NCBI GenBank assembly: GCA_037576195.1
Contig: CM075102.1
Coordinates: 13,016,745-13,080,744 of the forward strand
DNA from: Phytoseiulus persimilis
Lineage: Eukaryota; Arthropoda; Arachnida; Mesostigmata; Phytoseiidae
Direction: 5' to 3'
Length of the DNA: 64,000 nucleotides
Shown here: one piece after another, positions 36,836 to 51,800 of the stretch
Numbering within the stretch: position 1 is the stretch's first letter
How the letters are laid out: every line of letters starts with the position of its first letter
Notes under the pieces: model-generated
Told to the model about the DNA's origin: nothing
Seen by the model: only the letters and a program-made list of their open reading frames with translations
The model's database searches: none
Translations under genes and position numbers: made by a program

Positions 36836-36850
36836 CGCGCGCGCGCGCGC
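36836..36850. repeat. (CG)n run
   Basis: Alternating cgcgcgcgcgcgcgc, 15 bp, of a kind able to adopt Z-DNA. It sits about 370 bp upstream, in gene orientation, of the first T-box exon found. Confidence 0.9.
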
Positions 36851-39800
36851 AATCGCTCAACAATGATACAGGTGGACCAAGAATTCGAAGCATCACGATG
36901 TACGAGGTTCGTTGATATGCACTCAACAAGATGAAGCGACATTGCATCACCGTATCTTCCTCCTCCGAAACAAACGGTTCTAATTCCTCGGACCACCTTA
37001 AGCCCTGGGAGCCGCGCGCCCCCATCGGGAGGGGCTCTTGTTACTTCGTGGCGAAAGGAAGTTACCCAGGAGTCGATCGTTGCTCTTGTGTTTCGCCGAA
37101 TGGCTCCGTCAGTTCCGAGAGCATCGGTTCCACGTTTTGCGTCGTCAAAAACCGCGCGAATGAAACACAGGCCCAGGTCGGAGTAATCTCCGTCTGGCAA
37201 ATGCATGGAGCCCGCATTAATATCGCTCCTACTGTAGACTCTGTGTCATGTCGGAGGACCGGTCGGGTCGGGCGGCTGCTGCATCAGAGTTATTAAAATC
37301 TTCTCGAAGGAAGCCTCGACCAGAGTACTGTCCGCAATTTGTTTCCGCACACATTTGCTCGCGAACCGTTGCCGGATTATCCGTCCTCTGATCCCACTCC
37401 AGGACCCGTCGACATCGTTCACTTCACTCACTGAACTTTCCTACATGAAGACGAACTACACTGCGGGGAACCGATTGAACTCACGCACCGGGCAACATCG
37501 GCTGTCTGTAGTAGTCCTGGAAGTCGTGACAATCGTCAGGACGTTCGGATCCTTCGTCCAGACATCGGAACGCCATCAGGGATGCGATGGAAAATCCATG
37601 ACCGCTTCCGGCAGAATCTGTCGGGTCCATCTCAGAATTGTTCCGAGTTCGACTCGCCAAACAGCTCGGTCCGAGACCGCTGCGAGCCGGAGAGGATGTG
37701 GGTGGTTCCTTCGGGACCTCTTGGGCGGGACGACCGGTTCCCGGTTCTGGTTTGCTTTCGGGAAGACAGGCTGATTCAGCCGACGAGCCAGTGTTAAATA
37801 TAGAAATGCTAAGCACCGTTGTCGATTGACACGAGTGATCTCTTTATGTGCGACGACTCTGGCGTAGGCCACGCAAGTCTGTGGTCTTAACTCGGGTCTG
37901 GTTTAGGTTGCGCCGCGCCAGACTGGGTTGGGCCAAACGAGTCGTCGTCTTGGTTGTTGTTGCTGTTGACGTTTCTGGTGCCGTTGCTGATGGTGGCTAG
38001 CGCAGAGCACGAGGTCGGGGCGCTAAGTTTCTTCTCTAATTTGTCGAGACCCTTACGACCTCGACCAGCGCTTCAGCTGCTGTCGTCGTTGAGGACCGGC
38101 CGTCTGAGGTGTCGTCACGTCGAAACTTTGTAGATGTTCGCGCGCCCAGAGTATTTAACATCCTCATTTATCGACAGCATTGACAGACGGACGAACTGAT
38201 AGACTTCGCGGTTAGACAAGCTTCATCACTCAACGAGCCAATGATGCACGGGCAGTTTCTCAGCGTCTCGTTCGAAGTTCACGCGGACACTCATATGCGA
38301 AAGACAAGTTTCGCTTGTTATCTGACGATTGAATACCTCAGGAGATTCGAAATGCGGGAATTTTTCGGGATGTTCCGACTCTCCAAACGTTAAGACGATG
38401 GAATTCCGAGAGCTCCGATTCACCGAAGCTGATATTTTGCACATACTAGCTCCTCCGATCGGAGGCTTCCTCGAACTCCGCAGAAAACCGGCGGCTGATC
38501 GGGTTGGTCAGAACGGTTTGGTCTTCCAGCGCGGCGTCATCATCAGCTGTCTGAATCGTCAGGCTCCGCTCCAGTTCCAAGAAATGACCTCACCGCTGGA
38601 TAGGAAACGAATCGGAATGCCTGATCGGTATCCTGGAGCTGCACAACCAACCTCGTGACTCTTCGCCGTAAGTGCTTTCAAGCATCACATCTCGTCAACG
38701 AGCGTATCGAGCCCCAGAAGACCAAGGGAAAGAATGTCGAGTGAGCTCGCTCGGGCTGAATCGGAACCTCGATCCGGCTTCGGAATACGCAGCTCACCTT
38801 GCCAGCTCCGGCAGCTCGTGAGCAATCGTCCTGCATTTGAAACGATTAACCCCGTGTAGTACATGGCCACGGCCGACAAATGTTCGCTATGCCCGACACG
38901 TGCTTCTTGAGAGACCGCTAACCATGTCATATCCAGATTTGCTCGCTTGCCGCTGTTCTTGCAGCGTTCTTGGGGGTTGTCGCGAGGCATCGGGAAGCGG
39001 TGCCCAATGCGATCAGTTACCTCATTCACCAGCTAGGACAGATTTCCTGACGGGCGTTGAGCGCAGAGCGGGCCGCAGGAGCTTACCCCACCCGAGGAAA
39101 AAGGAGGAGGGAGATGTTGAAAATTATTCGTTTCCCGATGGTAATTAGAACGAGAGGACGCCGACGATGATTCAGACACGAGGACATTCACAGGATTTAA
39201 ATCCTTAGAAATAGTCACACCCTTCTTCCTGGAGGATGTCATTAGTAGCGAGCAAACTGTCCTTAGCCATCTCTGTCCTCCTAGTCCGCCTCGTCCTTCG
39301 CCCCGTCGTTCGCTCGTTCCGCTCGGGCCTGACTTCATCTTGTACTGACGATTGAACAGAAATGAATCGTCAGGGAGTGAGACCGGATATCTTCACCATC
39401 AAAGCGGTCCAAAATTTTGACACACTCTCCCGCAATGTCGAATTTGGCCTGCCAGGCATCCATGAGCTGAGTTCTCGAGAGCGTATCTGTCCGCGATTCC
39501 CAGGTTTCAACCCGCTGTATGTAGAAGCCCTCCGTTGTCTTTTTCATATGTCGTCCTTCCTCCCGAGCTGGGGCAGTCACGAACCTTCGGTCATCCACTT
39601 CGGCCGCCCCAGACGCTCTGAAATAACAGGACCCGCTCGGTCTATGATTCTCCTATCGTCTTATCTATCGAAGTGATGGGACGATCCCCGCGTCGCCAAA
39701 GCGCGCTTCGAGCCGAGTTGTCAGTTGTCTCGGTCCAAAATTTCGCTTCTCGCGCCAACTGGTTCCACCCAACCCGTTAGGATCTGTTATCTGCCTATCG

Positions 39801-42800
39801 TTACCATACCATTACTAACAGAAGCATTGTTTTCAAGATATCGACCGCAGCAACCACAACTCCTCTCTGATAAATAGGTTCTGTGCGGATATCGGCCGAG
39901 GAATGAACGTTTCCGAGTTTAACGGTGATCTCCTCGCTAAATCATCGGGGAATTTCGCCAGAAACGGACGCTCCGTTTCGGAGATGCAGGTAGCTCGTTT
40001 TCGGAAGAGCATTAGGTGATTCCGAGCTCGAGTTGTGCAACAGAACCTTCTGCAACTTCATGTAAGGCCGATGATGACATCTCTGACACACGCACGTGTC
40101 ACTGCCTCGTCGCAACCTCCTGGCAATGATACATCACTGAACACCGTCCAGTTTGGCTTGTGGAACAAAGTCAGCGGGTTTTTCTTCTTCCGAGCTGCTC
40201 AACATTTCTCGAAATCGATTCTTGCGCAACCTACGCAAGTATGCGCACGGTCGTCGCTACGAGGAGTAATTGTTCTCTTACATAAGTTCTCTCTCATGCC
40301 TCCGGGGAATACACTCGTCGGTTCAACTCAGAAGACGGGAGGAATTCTCCGAAATTCGCCACGGCACGGTCTCCAACCCCGTTCGTGCGTTTATTCAGTT
40401 CCGATTGATCGGAACCAGCATGGTGAACGTTATTTTTCCACGTTCCGGAAGCCGTCGTTTGACGGCCAAGGGCTCATGCGTCTGAGCTGAAGTTTCAGCG
40501 AGGTGACCGCCTGCGAAAGAGATCAGTACGCCTGATAAAGATGGATGTACTGGAACTTCACGTTGTTCTCCTGTTTTTGCGAACGAGGAGGAATTCTGAG
40601 AATCAGAATCGAAGCGAACGATGCTCCGGTTCGCGGGCGATGACTTCAATCAGAGGAGCGCGGAGTCACAGAGGGGCATCCATCTCGCAGAAAAGCTCGA
40701 GTCTCGCAAGCGTGATAACAAATGAATGAAGAGCGAGAGAGTGCCGCAAAAGCAAGGGATAGCGGGAGGAGGTGAAGGACAGCTACGTTAATAAATAATT
40801 ATTCATTAAAACTGCTGCGCAGCCGATTTTCCCAAGCTGCCTTTCGAGACTTTGCGGCTTCGCGCTGTCAACGATAGCTAGCATGTGAGCTGTTATGTTT
40901 CGCACCGACGCTCGTCCGAATGGCCCCTCTCAAGATGGACTAGTTTGTTTCGCGAGAACCTCACCTGAATTTCGCTCCACGGTGTCGTAATAGACCCGAG
41001 CTTCCTCATTGAACGGATCCTTGCATGAAAAACGCTCAGGACACACGAAGTTTTGGATGCTCACGAACAAGCCCAAAGATACTGGGAGGGTTCATCACCA
41101 CAAACCAACTTGTAAATCTAGAAAAGTACCCATGACGTCTCCAAGAAACCGTTTGCTGAACCGAATGGGATCTTTTGAGGAAATGCGACCGAGGCATCTT
41201 GGAGCGAACCCGTGCAGGACTTCCGAGGAAGGTTCGACGGCATTACCTAGACATTTCGCAAACCTCTCCAAAGCGGAACAGAAAAAACCCTATAGAGAAA
41301 TCTCATTTTCCTCCCCCTTTTCGAAGAACCCACGCGAATATCTGAAACCCTTTCCAGTGACCATGATCTTCGTCTTAAAACTATAATAGGTGTGCATAAG
41401 CCGAGAGGAATCGCTTCTCGAAACAGATGAGTTCTGTAGCCGATGTAGTTTCGGTCAGGAACGAATGCGATCCAATGAAGCTGATTGGAAACGTCGGACT
41501 CTCGAATAAAATCCGGAGGGGAGTCAGCCGGTCTCCGAAGCTCGCTCACGCCATTCCTCAGAGACCAAGCAGTCCATTTTAATCTCGCTGCATATGATCC
41601 TATTTGATTTGCATAGTCTTCGAGCAGTGCTCCCTTGATTGTTTGTAGTATCTCGAAAGTATGTTAATCTTCAGTGAAAACCGTTCCTCGTTCATGCGCC
41701 GACTCTTTTCCTCTGCTGCTCCGCATTGTGAGGCAGCTCCGCCGCCGATCCCGTTCAGGTTCTCTTGTTTGCAACTTCGTGTTGCGCCGAATTCCGAACG
41801 GCTCCGCCTGGTGGAAACTCTCAGCCTTTGATCGCCGGATTCACGTCTTTGAAAGTACGAAACATCGCTTACCCGAATCCCTTATTGATACTTAATGAGA
41901 TCCACCAATAAGGAGGATGAGGTTTGTTCCCAGCTGATAGACGACAGTACCAACGACTCAATTTGAATAATATCCTCCTGAGATCTTCTCCAGACCACGA
42001 CGCATTGACACCCCTCCGTTGATTGAGGCGAAATAGATTGAATGATGGATCGACACGGGCAACGAGGAACTAAAAGCGCACCGAACTGACAGTTCACCGA
42101 GTCGCCCCCTTGCCGGTACCTCTTGCTTAGAGAGCTCATTTACGATTTGATTATCCAAGCTATGCTCTCGAATGAGGACTGGAAGTCTCGTAGCAAGGCT
42201 CGGCAACATGTCTATATAATCCGGACAAGAGATTTCCTTGTTGGATGTCGCGTTGAATCTGGTCAGGCGGGCGAGCGGGCGGGTGAGCGAGCGAACGAAC
42301 GCATAATTTGGGAAGCTCGCCCAGAGCCAGAACTCGTCTGTGGAGCTCTGGAGCCCCGCGGCTCTTCATCCGGCTGTAAGTCTTGTATCGTTTACACCCT
42401 CGAGAGATCGTCGCCACAACGACCGCCACCCGGACTCTGCTGTTTACAAGTCTATAATTCGTGTTTTCTTTTCTGTCGTTCTGTACCCCCTATCTGGCGG
42501 AGAGAGGCTCTTCGCGGACGCGAACAGGCTGCTCGTCATCTGACTCGGCCGAACTCCAGACGGCGATCTGGCTCTTCCACGAGCGAGTCTTTGTTTTCTC
42601 CCGTGCGTCTTCGACACCACCAGCTCGGGCGCAAACCCTAATCTCCAGCCTCTGAAACCGTTTCCAGAGTTCAGGCCCTCGGAACGGATCGCCAACGCTG
42701 GCCGTCGTCGTTTTTGGTGTTTCCTTTCTCTCTTTGTCAGAGTCCCGTAGAGTTAGCGACAGCATTAATCACGCCTTCCGTCACCAAGTCGGTCGTATGC

Positions 42801-45800
42801 GCGGAGAGAAGAGGATCAGGTTTCAATGATCGTACTCCACGCTCTACGGGGTGTATCATCTGACCGGAAAGACAAACTCTCCATAACTTCTGTGGTCTTG
42901 GAAACTGCCTCTGTGTTCTGTGCCACAGAGCATCACGACTGCCCGAAAGAGACTCAGTCAATGCCTGGGAGAATTTCGTGGGAGAGACGACTCGCCGCTC
43001 ATCTGGACTCGGAATATTGGCGGACCTCGCGTGCGGTGCGATGACAGCTCGATTTTTCCAGCTCGATTCTGGCGTAAATTTCGACAACAGCGCTTCGTCT
43101 TCCTGAATCCGTTCTCGTTAGCGCTTGTTGCGAGAAACTGCCGGACAGATAGCCGATGTGTCGACAGATCCCTGAATCACAAACACCGAGGGGAGAGCAA
43201 AAACTGAGATGACCCGCTAATCTCGCATTCCATTCTTCATCGAAGCATGACAGCCGGACGCGCTTCATCGTCAACTCCCGAAACTCAAAGCAGCATACAG
43301 AGTACCCAGACCTGTGTTGAGACAAAACCAGGACAGATAGACAATCCGCGAACTGGCGAGCAAAGCTTACAATTAAGCGAGTACGCCCGCGCTCGCGAAA
43401 AAAAGCATAAATACAAACCTAGCCGAGGATGCTGGTGATAAATCATCGTTCATTCGGCGCTTGGAGCGGTCGGTCGGCCTAGTGTTTCAAAAGAGAGCTG
43501 TCGTTTGGAACTAAAGGGGGACTTGCCGGGCATCGCTGGTGGGTAGGGAGAAAAACAAGAGGAAAAAACTGGAATAACCCGCTCTCTCACTCGGGGAAAC
43601 GCCTACCTACTTAAAAAGCGCGGCTTCTCTCGTCCGAGTCGCTTGTTTTTTTAGCTTTTAGAGAGCTCACTGGAATCTCGGTCATAATTTGATTTGCTCT
43701 TTCATCTTCCCTTGCAAACAAATACACCGAAATTGTGCTTCGGAGATCGATGTGCTCTTCAACAACCTGAAAGCCTTGTATCAGAATCCTCAGACTCTGA
43801 GGAGACCGGAAAGGATCATCAAGGTTCCATCACGGTTCCCTGAGAGGAATTTCTCTGTCTCTGGTACCTGTCGCGTTCTCCGCGTTGGGATTCCCAATTT
43901 TCCCGAACTCCCCTCGAATTCCAAGATTCTGCGGAAGTCCCCGGGCATCGCTGCCTCGGAGAAAGCTCAGAGGGCTGGGAGCAGAATAGACACGCGGAGC
44001 AGAGTGAGTGCAAGCGCAAGTTGTCTGTTTTGCGCTTCCCGCCGGCTCGAAAGACAACGCCGCTGGGTGCGTTCGTCCTGAAATCCTATCTCACTCATAG
44101 GATTCCGTGGCGGTGCCACGAGGAGCATACGCGTTCATTCCCAGTTGTGAGCAGGGAAGATACAGAGCGTTTGGAGGGAAATAGGCACCAAGTGGAAATA
44201 AAGATATGCCTCTGACGGGCGTCCGATTCTTCTTTCCCTTGTCTTTCAATATCCTCCTCGATTCGTGCGGCCGGCAGCCTGGCTAGCAAACAGACGGATG
44301 AACGAGCGGCTCGGTTCTCACGCGAACTCCGCGTGCATCGTTCAGGTTTGTCGCGACGCTTTTCCCTCCTCGGCCTGCGTTCACGTCAGGGATTCGGATT
44401 CAGCGTCTCAGGGCTCGATTTTCTCATGGCTCTTGTTGCCGGTTCATTCGAGCAAATCTTTTTCCCGAAGAGCGTCACCGGGTCTGTTATGTTGCGCCCT
44501 GATTGAGATGATCGGATTCGCGCGTTGGGTGCAAGGGTGGGGAGCGCGAGATTCGGACAACATCTCGCTCAAGCTGGATACGATAGAGATCGATACTCCA
44601 CGATGAGCATTTGTAATGATGAAGAGCTGCCGGCCCTATATTTACACCGGGAGAGGGTCACAGAGATCGGTCAGACAACTGTGCGTTCGTCCGTTGCCCA
44701 GCTCACAAGATCATGTGCTACTCCGACTGAATCATGGCTCGCCGAGCAGACCTAGCCTGACCGACTGGCCAGTGTAACAGTTTATAGCTTCTGAGGCCGA
44801 GCATTGGGTGAGGATTTCAGTGTTTTCCCTCGTTCTTCCGCGAGAGCCCGAAATTGGAAACGATTCGGCAACACGGCCTGCTATATCGCATTAAAGTTCA
44901 CTTAGTCGAATCTCTTGGGTTTCTCTTCACAGCGGAGTCGTGGTGCCCATACCCGCAGCACCCCTCTGCTGCCGCCACTGTCAGTAGTGGGAACGATCCT
45001 GCGCTTCTTTCGCAATTTCGGGAGGATTCGAGCCCCGAAGATTGTGCAGTTCCCCCTCCCCGCCTCGCGGGAAACCTCACAAAACTGAAACTTTCCGCCA
45101 AAAATGAATGAAATTCATCCTGGGCTTTCGTTGCTGCGGTCGCCGTCCGATGCAAGCCCGTTTGGATACTACGGAGAGTTGCTCAGTCGGGAGTTCGGCC
45201 CGATCGCTCGAGACGTGTACAAGCATCAACGCTGCCGGCGCCGATCCGCGCAGAACCGGTGCCGGTTGGGCAGACATTTTGAAGTGGGGCCAACTTTTGA
45301 CGAAGTCCGTGCTCTCGTGCGTCCGGAGGGTGCATGAACATTTACACCTCGAAATTACACCGTCCGTGCTTTGCGACCCTTGAAGTTCCCTCGTTGTTCC
45401 TTCTTGCACTCTTCCAGCGGGATTCCTCCAGGAATCAGGGCTGGTGAGAGCCATTTAATTGTTTCGAGCTGAAGAAGAGGCCTCTCTCTCCCAACGACAG
45501 TGGAGCGCTTATCCCGATTGAGATCTACACGCCTCTCGAGTCGTCATTGTGGTGAGCGGGACCTCTTGGAACAACCTCGGTTAGCGTCGGAGAGAAAAAA
45601 ACTCGTGAGTTAGGACCGAGGTTCGTGCGCCGCTGCTCTTTGAAATGCGTCGTTCGCTTTGCACAGGTGGGTTCAGAGCTGGTGTTGGCCGCCGAGATCG
45701 AGGGCGAAGTCCATTCACGCCGGCCCTGGCTGGAGACTTCTAGACCGGCTCACTTGAGCGAGCGATCGCTTCCGCGACAAGCACGCCACCCACGAGCGGA

Positions 45801-48800
45801 CGACAGCAAAGAGCCCGCGGGAAGGTTTCGTGTTTCTTCTGGGGGTGAAAAGCCAAAAAGCGATGAGTCGAGTCAGAGCGCTTGATCTGTTGTGTAAAAG
45901 TGATTAAAATGTCACCGCAGACAATGTTAGATTCGCGCAACGAGCGAACAGCACGAGCCCGTGAAGTCGATGAGGATGAACTGTGGCTACGAGAGGTGAG
46001 AGGAAAAAAATATCTTGCGACATCCATTCCGAGACCGAACGAGTGTACGAAGCCCAGAACGAAGCGAGTGATGACGCACCTGCCAGACCGTTGCAGACGA
46101 CGAAGTATTTCCGCGTGACTGAGCCATTCATTCAGGGAGCGAAACGATGGTTCAGGTGGAGGATTTCGAAGGGAGCTGCGAAATCGTCACAGGGGAAAAA
46201 CCGACTCGGGATAGAGGCCGGAGAAGCGAACTACAATGCTTTGACAGCAATGGATACGCAACCACGGCTTTCGGTCCGTTCTCGGAGTTTGGCTCCATCC
46301 GGTGTGAATCTCAAGCCGATCCACCCAAAAGTCGGGATCCAAAAAGGGAGACAGCGGCCTTGAGAAGGGATCCCCGTGCGTACCCATAGACTGAGCGAAA
46401 AGTCCGCGAGGAGTAATGGAACACCAATGCGGAGGATGATCGCAATTCCGATGCGATTGAGCAGAAGGATTTATCGTTTGGAATTCGCTTAAAAAAGTCC
46501 GAGCTGCATTAAACGGCTCAGAGTCACAGAGGACACACCCGGATTCCACTCACAGGCCTGCTGGTCCTACTCAGCTTACTGTGCGCGAGCCACTTAGGAC
46601 AGGCACTATAAGAACTAAAAAGCCATCATCTCATTCGAATCGAAGTAAAAATCTGTCTGAGCGGGATGCGTTCATTCAGCCGAACATCCATCCATTGACT
46701 GTTCGTCTCCGACCCCCACCCCGCGCCTGAAATTACTCCATTCATGCTCGCTATCGTAGTAGGTCAGTCTCTGGTGAAAACGACTGGATAAATCCGGGAA
46801 AAGAATCTCACGAGTACGGATACGAGCTTTGTCTCAGCGAAGTCTTATTCGTTTGGCGTCGGCAAACCTCGGAGCGAAAGTCAACAATGAGTCAGAGTGC
46901 TCATCCAGTGTTCTGGAATAATCCCCTCAATGTGGGTGAGTGCCCGAGCTGTCAGAGTATGTAGCCTTAAACGCATTCGTAACAACTCCTTTTTTTGGAG
47001 AGTTTTGCATACTTTTGCGCTTTTTTCTCTGCCTCGCTTCCTCTTTACTTCCGAGTTGAGATCGAGGAGGCGGGCGCTGGTGTCTACATCGAGTTCGACC
47101 CAAAATCCAAGTGTGAAATGGATCGCCGGCTTTTTTGAGCATACACCCGCACTTGAGGTCGAAAGGATTTCTCTCCGCCAGAAACGTGTCTGCTTTCTGC
47201 CTCGCATAGGTGCTCGCTCACCCCTCTCGTATCGAGGCGCCCAAACCACACTTAGGGGAAGTTCGAATACGGCGATCATCTGTCGGACGTTTGACAGCAG
47301 AAATAACTGCTCGGAGCACTTCGTCTCCGCGTAGGGCACGGGCATTGATCCTCAATTTGCCTCGATGCTTTTTGACAAGGCCCGGTCCGGTCCAGTGGGG
47401 TTCTGTGGGGTCAACTTGCTGCACTGACTCCGGATGAGATCGAAGGGGGCTGCGCGATCCGCACAGAGCCGGAGTCTTAGTGAGGATCCGAGTCTTTAGT
47501 CAGTAGCTGTTCGGACGAAAATAATATTTGATCGTTCCTCGACACGGTGTTCACTCTTTCGGAACACCAGCAGCTCCTCACAGTCTCCGATCGTGAGCGA
47601 GGTTCACCAAATAATTCCGACATTCTCTCGGGATCTTATCAGGCGAACCCTTTCGGAAAGACCTACGACCAAAATTCTGGAGCTGAGGTCGAGCTTGAGG
47701 TCCGATTATCGTCGAGCTCGGAACGTCGTCTCGTCAAAGACCTCGAAGTTGAGAATCAGCCAAAATTGACATGCAAGTAGCGTGGCCGAAACGTAGTTGT
47801 AAGAACCCGACGTCCAGTGCTATGTTTGACCTTGAGGTCTATCCCGACTCCTCATGAGAATGTGTCCGCGCATCCATTTCGCGAAATTCCGGTCGAGAAT
47901 TTCTTTGGAGCACTCGCGCTTCAACTTCCAACCGTTGGTTCGAGGATTGGTTTCCGTGCAGAACGGCTAGATCGTAAGTCGGGGCAGTTGGCGTAGCGAA
48001 ATGTGTACTGAATGCCAAAATATGTTGTTCTGAATCAGTGCCACACAAACTGTTTCAAGTTTGACCCAACGCGGCTGAGGGGTGAGAGTGGCCCACGAGA
48101 TCGGAGGAATGACTTTCGAAGTTTTCCGTCGCGTTTCGCTCTTCTCTCGCAATCTCGGCGTTTGTCACTAGGAGGAATATTTGCATTTCTTGTAAGAGCA
48201 TCGAGCACGAAGGAGCCCAGCTGACTCTAGAGGAACGGAGAGCCGTAAAAGTGGTCAATCGATTGATCCTTCTCCTCCGGTCGAGTAGGGGTCTCCGAAC
48301 CGATTCCAGACCGAGACGAGAACCCTCCGACACAGAGGTGCGTTCAGCACGTGGTCTCGGTGCTCCGTCACGTGAAAGGCTTGTCCCGGATCTGGAGAGA
48401 GAACGCTAAACTGCGACAGTCCACTGAGAATAGACCTGACCGGGAACAGTCCATCGCTCAGAGTCCGCTGGCAATTGTGATACAGATCGCTCACCTAAGC
48501 GATGCGCTAACTCGACGATCGTCGCTGACGCCGGTCCCAAAGTCGGACCGTCGGTCGAACCCTGAGCATGTGGCCACCCTCCAATTCTTCTCCGACGACG
48601 GCTCCGATGATGACGACAGAAGAAATTTCGAGAGTGTTGAGAAATAGCTCCGCGAAAATTTAAAGCATTCGACTCGAAAAATGTACAATTGGCGGACCCG
48701 GACAACCCACAGGAGTGACTGAGTGCGGCGAGCGGGTGAATCACCGCTTTCGAGGGAAGTCGGTCGTATGTCCGTCCCTTCGCTCGGCTGTCTGGCCGTC

Positions 48801-51800
48801 GTTCTGTGCGGCTGTCGCTGGGAATTTAAAGCGCAAGACAAAATTTAGAAGTGACTGCCCGCGCTCGCTCCCGCCCGGCGACCGGCCGCTCAGCCGATTG
48901 TAGGGATTAAGACTACACGCTTCTCAATTGCAGGGTGATATAATCAATGAAAAACCCGGCTCGGACTCCGGAACACGGGAGTCCGTCCGGACCAGACTCG
49001 GAGCCTGTCCGTCGGAGAATTGATTTCCGATTGACGAGGTAATCCTCTCTGAACGTCTTGCATCCTCAGCATCTTGAATCTCCAATTTTTTGTTGAGGCG
49101 ACACTCTCAACCTAAATATGGCTTTTCCTCGACGGATCGCTCGGAGAACCGATAAAATGCTCCAAGGGAGAATCCATGGCTTCTTCCTGGTGAGTTCGAG
49201 CCCCCGGACTACCGGAATCAAAATTACGGAGATGACTAGAAGGAACTCTCACGGAATTCTCGGGAACGACTCAAGATCTCCGGAAGGAATCGATTCTTTC
49301 CCTGGATATCGTTGTCGGCTGGATTCCCAGACGACCCGGCTGAGAACTGGTCCGCGAAGAGCGCGTGCGTTCTATTTTGAAGATGCTGCCAAGTCGTTGC
49401 CCGGGGCATTCAGGAGAACCTGAGGGCTGACCGGGGCTCTCAGGTTTGTGATATTGAAATGCAATTATCAAGATCCGCAAACAGGACCGGGAGTTAAGCG
49501 ACGCGCAGAGGTAGGAACGAATTAACGAAGTTCTGCCGCTGCTGATGTTCCTCTTGTTGGAGATTTTGTCTCAATCATGGGATCACCGCGCAGACATTGG
49601 GCCCGATGGAATCGGGGTGCGAACGGAAGATTGGCCACCTGGATCGTGGTTTCGTGTTACTACCCTGGGTGATTTTGTCTGCGAGGCTGATCCACCCGGA
49701 AACCTCATCGTAGAAGCTTGTCATCATCATTCGGAAAGGATGATCATCTCCCCGTAGAGTCAGTTAGCTCGATCCGTTGCTGGCTACACTTATTCGCTCC
49801 GAGAAAGCGCCACTGAACGCGAACACTGATCGATGAAATGTCAACAATGCCTCTGAGAATAGAGGCACCGTGTTACCAGCTGCTTCTGAACAAACATTAC
49901 ATCGCATTAATCTTTACATTAGAGCATGTCATTCGGAACCAACCTAACTGGATGTCTCTCGTTTTTTTCGGTAGTTTAACGCTGGAAACACTGTTATTTC
50001 TTCGATACTGCAGGGCCACTCCGATGCTCTCCCTCTAAGGACACCCGTCGAATACAGGAGACTAAGAAGGAAAGTATGGTTCTCGGAATCGTTGTCCGGA
50101 ACAGATTGTTTCCGAACATCACACCGCAGTGAACGGATGAGCCTGGGAACACGACATACTGGATGTGGAGGAGTAAGGCGTGTGAAGGGCTCAGCTTCAT
50201 GGGGAATCAGTTCATCCAATCAATGTCGCCAAGAGACACTCCGTTAACTGGGCATACTCATCCACATGCGGCACCCTAGTATCAATAGCGAGATAGGGGT
50301 GAGTTTGCCCGAAAGAAGAAGATTGTGAACTTAACCATTCGACAAATACGGGAATGAGATACCCTGACACACGCACACACACTCTCAGATCAACCCACTC
50401 TCCCTCTGCGTCTCTCTCAAATACTGTGGGCCGCTCGATTTCCCGGTCGGTTACTCGCTGTTGTTAGTTCTTGTTAGTTACTCACAATCAACAGAAACTC
50501 CGCTCAGTGTCAACCGGATTCTGTTACTGAAGCTCCAAGGGGGCGATCCGATTCCTCGGAGGGGAGCGGAAGCTTCGGAACGCGACAATGAGCTGAAACT
50601 ATTGCTGCGGAGTCCTCACCCCGTCTGGCTCCGTAGTCTTGGAGCGCTCGCGAGAGTTAGCGCTCCTTACGTTTCGCGGGGTGATGATGACATCCGGAGA
50701 AATGAGTCCCAGAGAATCTCAGGGTTTGATTTGTTTCTCGATCACTGAAGCTCGCCTCAGGAGTGACCGAACTTCGGTTGGCACTGCTCTGCCACAAAAC
50801 GAAACTCCGTCAACGAAAACTGAGAACCCTCGCTTTCTGCAAGCAGATGCTCGACCGAGGAGTCGCCGTCGAAAGTTCGATCTCGGATAACACGATGTTC
50901 GTCCGTACTGCGCTCGGTTGCGGAATTCATGGTTTCCTCCTACCGCTCCCAGATTATCTAGACGAGGCCGGTTTCGAGGACGTCATGGATGGCTCACAAG
51001 CGAGTGTGCGGTGTGAGTGGGAATTGTTCTTGCACGCTAAGTGGTCGCGGAAGAGAGACCTGAACTTACGACAACGACGAGCAGGCCATCGGAGAACGAT
51101 AGCCCGCGGCCAGGGTACGCGGGTGCGAGAAGATCGAGGGGAAACTCTCAACAAAAAATCTCAAGAAATGGAAGAAGAGGAGATCCACTTAAAATTTCGC
51201 GACCGCCGATCTGTCCATCGGTTCGGTGAGGGCGTCGTAGGTCTGAACTGAGTTTCTCGACTATATGGCATCTCCATCTTTCCGGTGCGGAGAGCACGAT
51301 ACACAAAGCGAGTCCGGAGGATCTCACAGAACCTATCGATGCCGGACTGCTACCGCGACGAAGCGGTGCAGAACACAACGGTGAAGAACTCACTCGCTCG
51401 CAGTGAAGGTGACACCAAGAATTAAATAAGAATATATTCGCTGGAGCAGGGAGCCAGTTCCCCCGATTCCTCCGTTTGCCCGCCTCCCTATTTGAAGTGA
51501 CCGAATAAGGAGAATAATTCTTCCTCTTATCCAGGAACAGCTCCTCTAGAGACCTCAACGAATTCGTTGCCTTCTTCCGCATCATACGGCGTGCCTTGGT
51601 CGCCTTTTCCCGCGTTACGCTCCACGACAGGAGGCAGGGGTCGCCGCCGCCAAGCGATCCATTCTGAAATATGGCCCGTTAACGTTACGGGCCTGGAGAA
51701 AACGTTCGTCCAAACTCAACGCGAACTCAGAATCCTCGATCGCTCTCTCGCCGTCATGAATTTATGTATTAATATATTTTTGCGTCGGCCACCAGTCACC

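Noticed and set aside
39335..39598. Minus-strand frame considered as the first T-box exon
   Set aside because: It is open and begins with Met, but it ends in TAG-type stops without a phase-1 donor, and its sequence shows no resemblance to Tbx1 N-termini.
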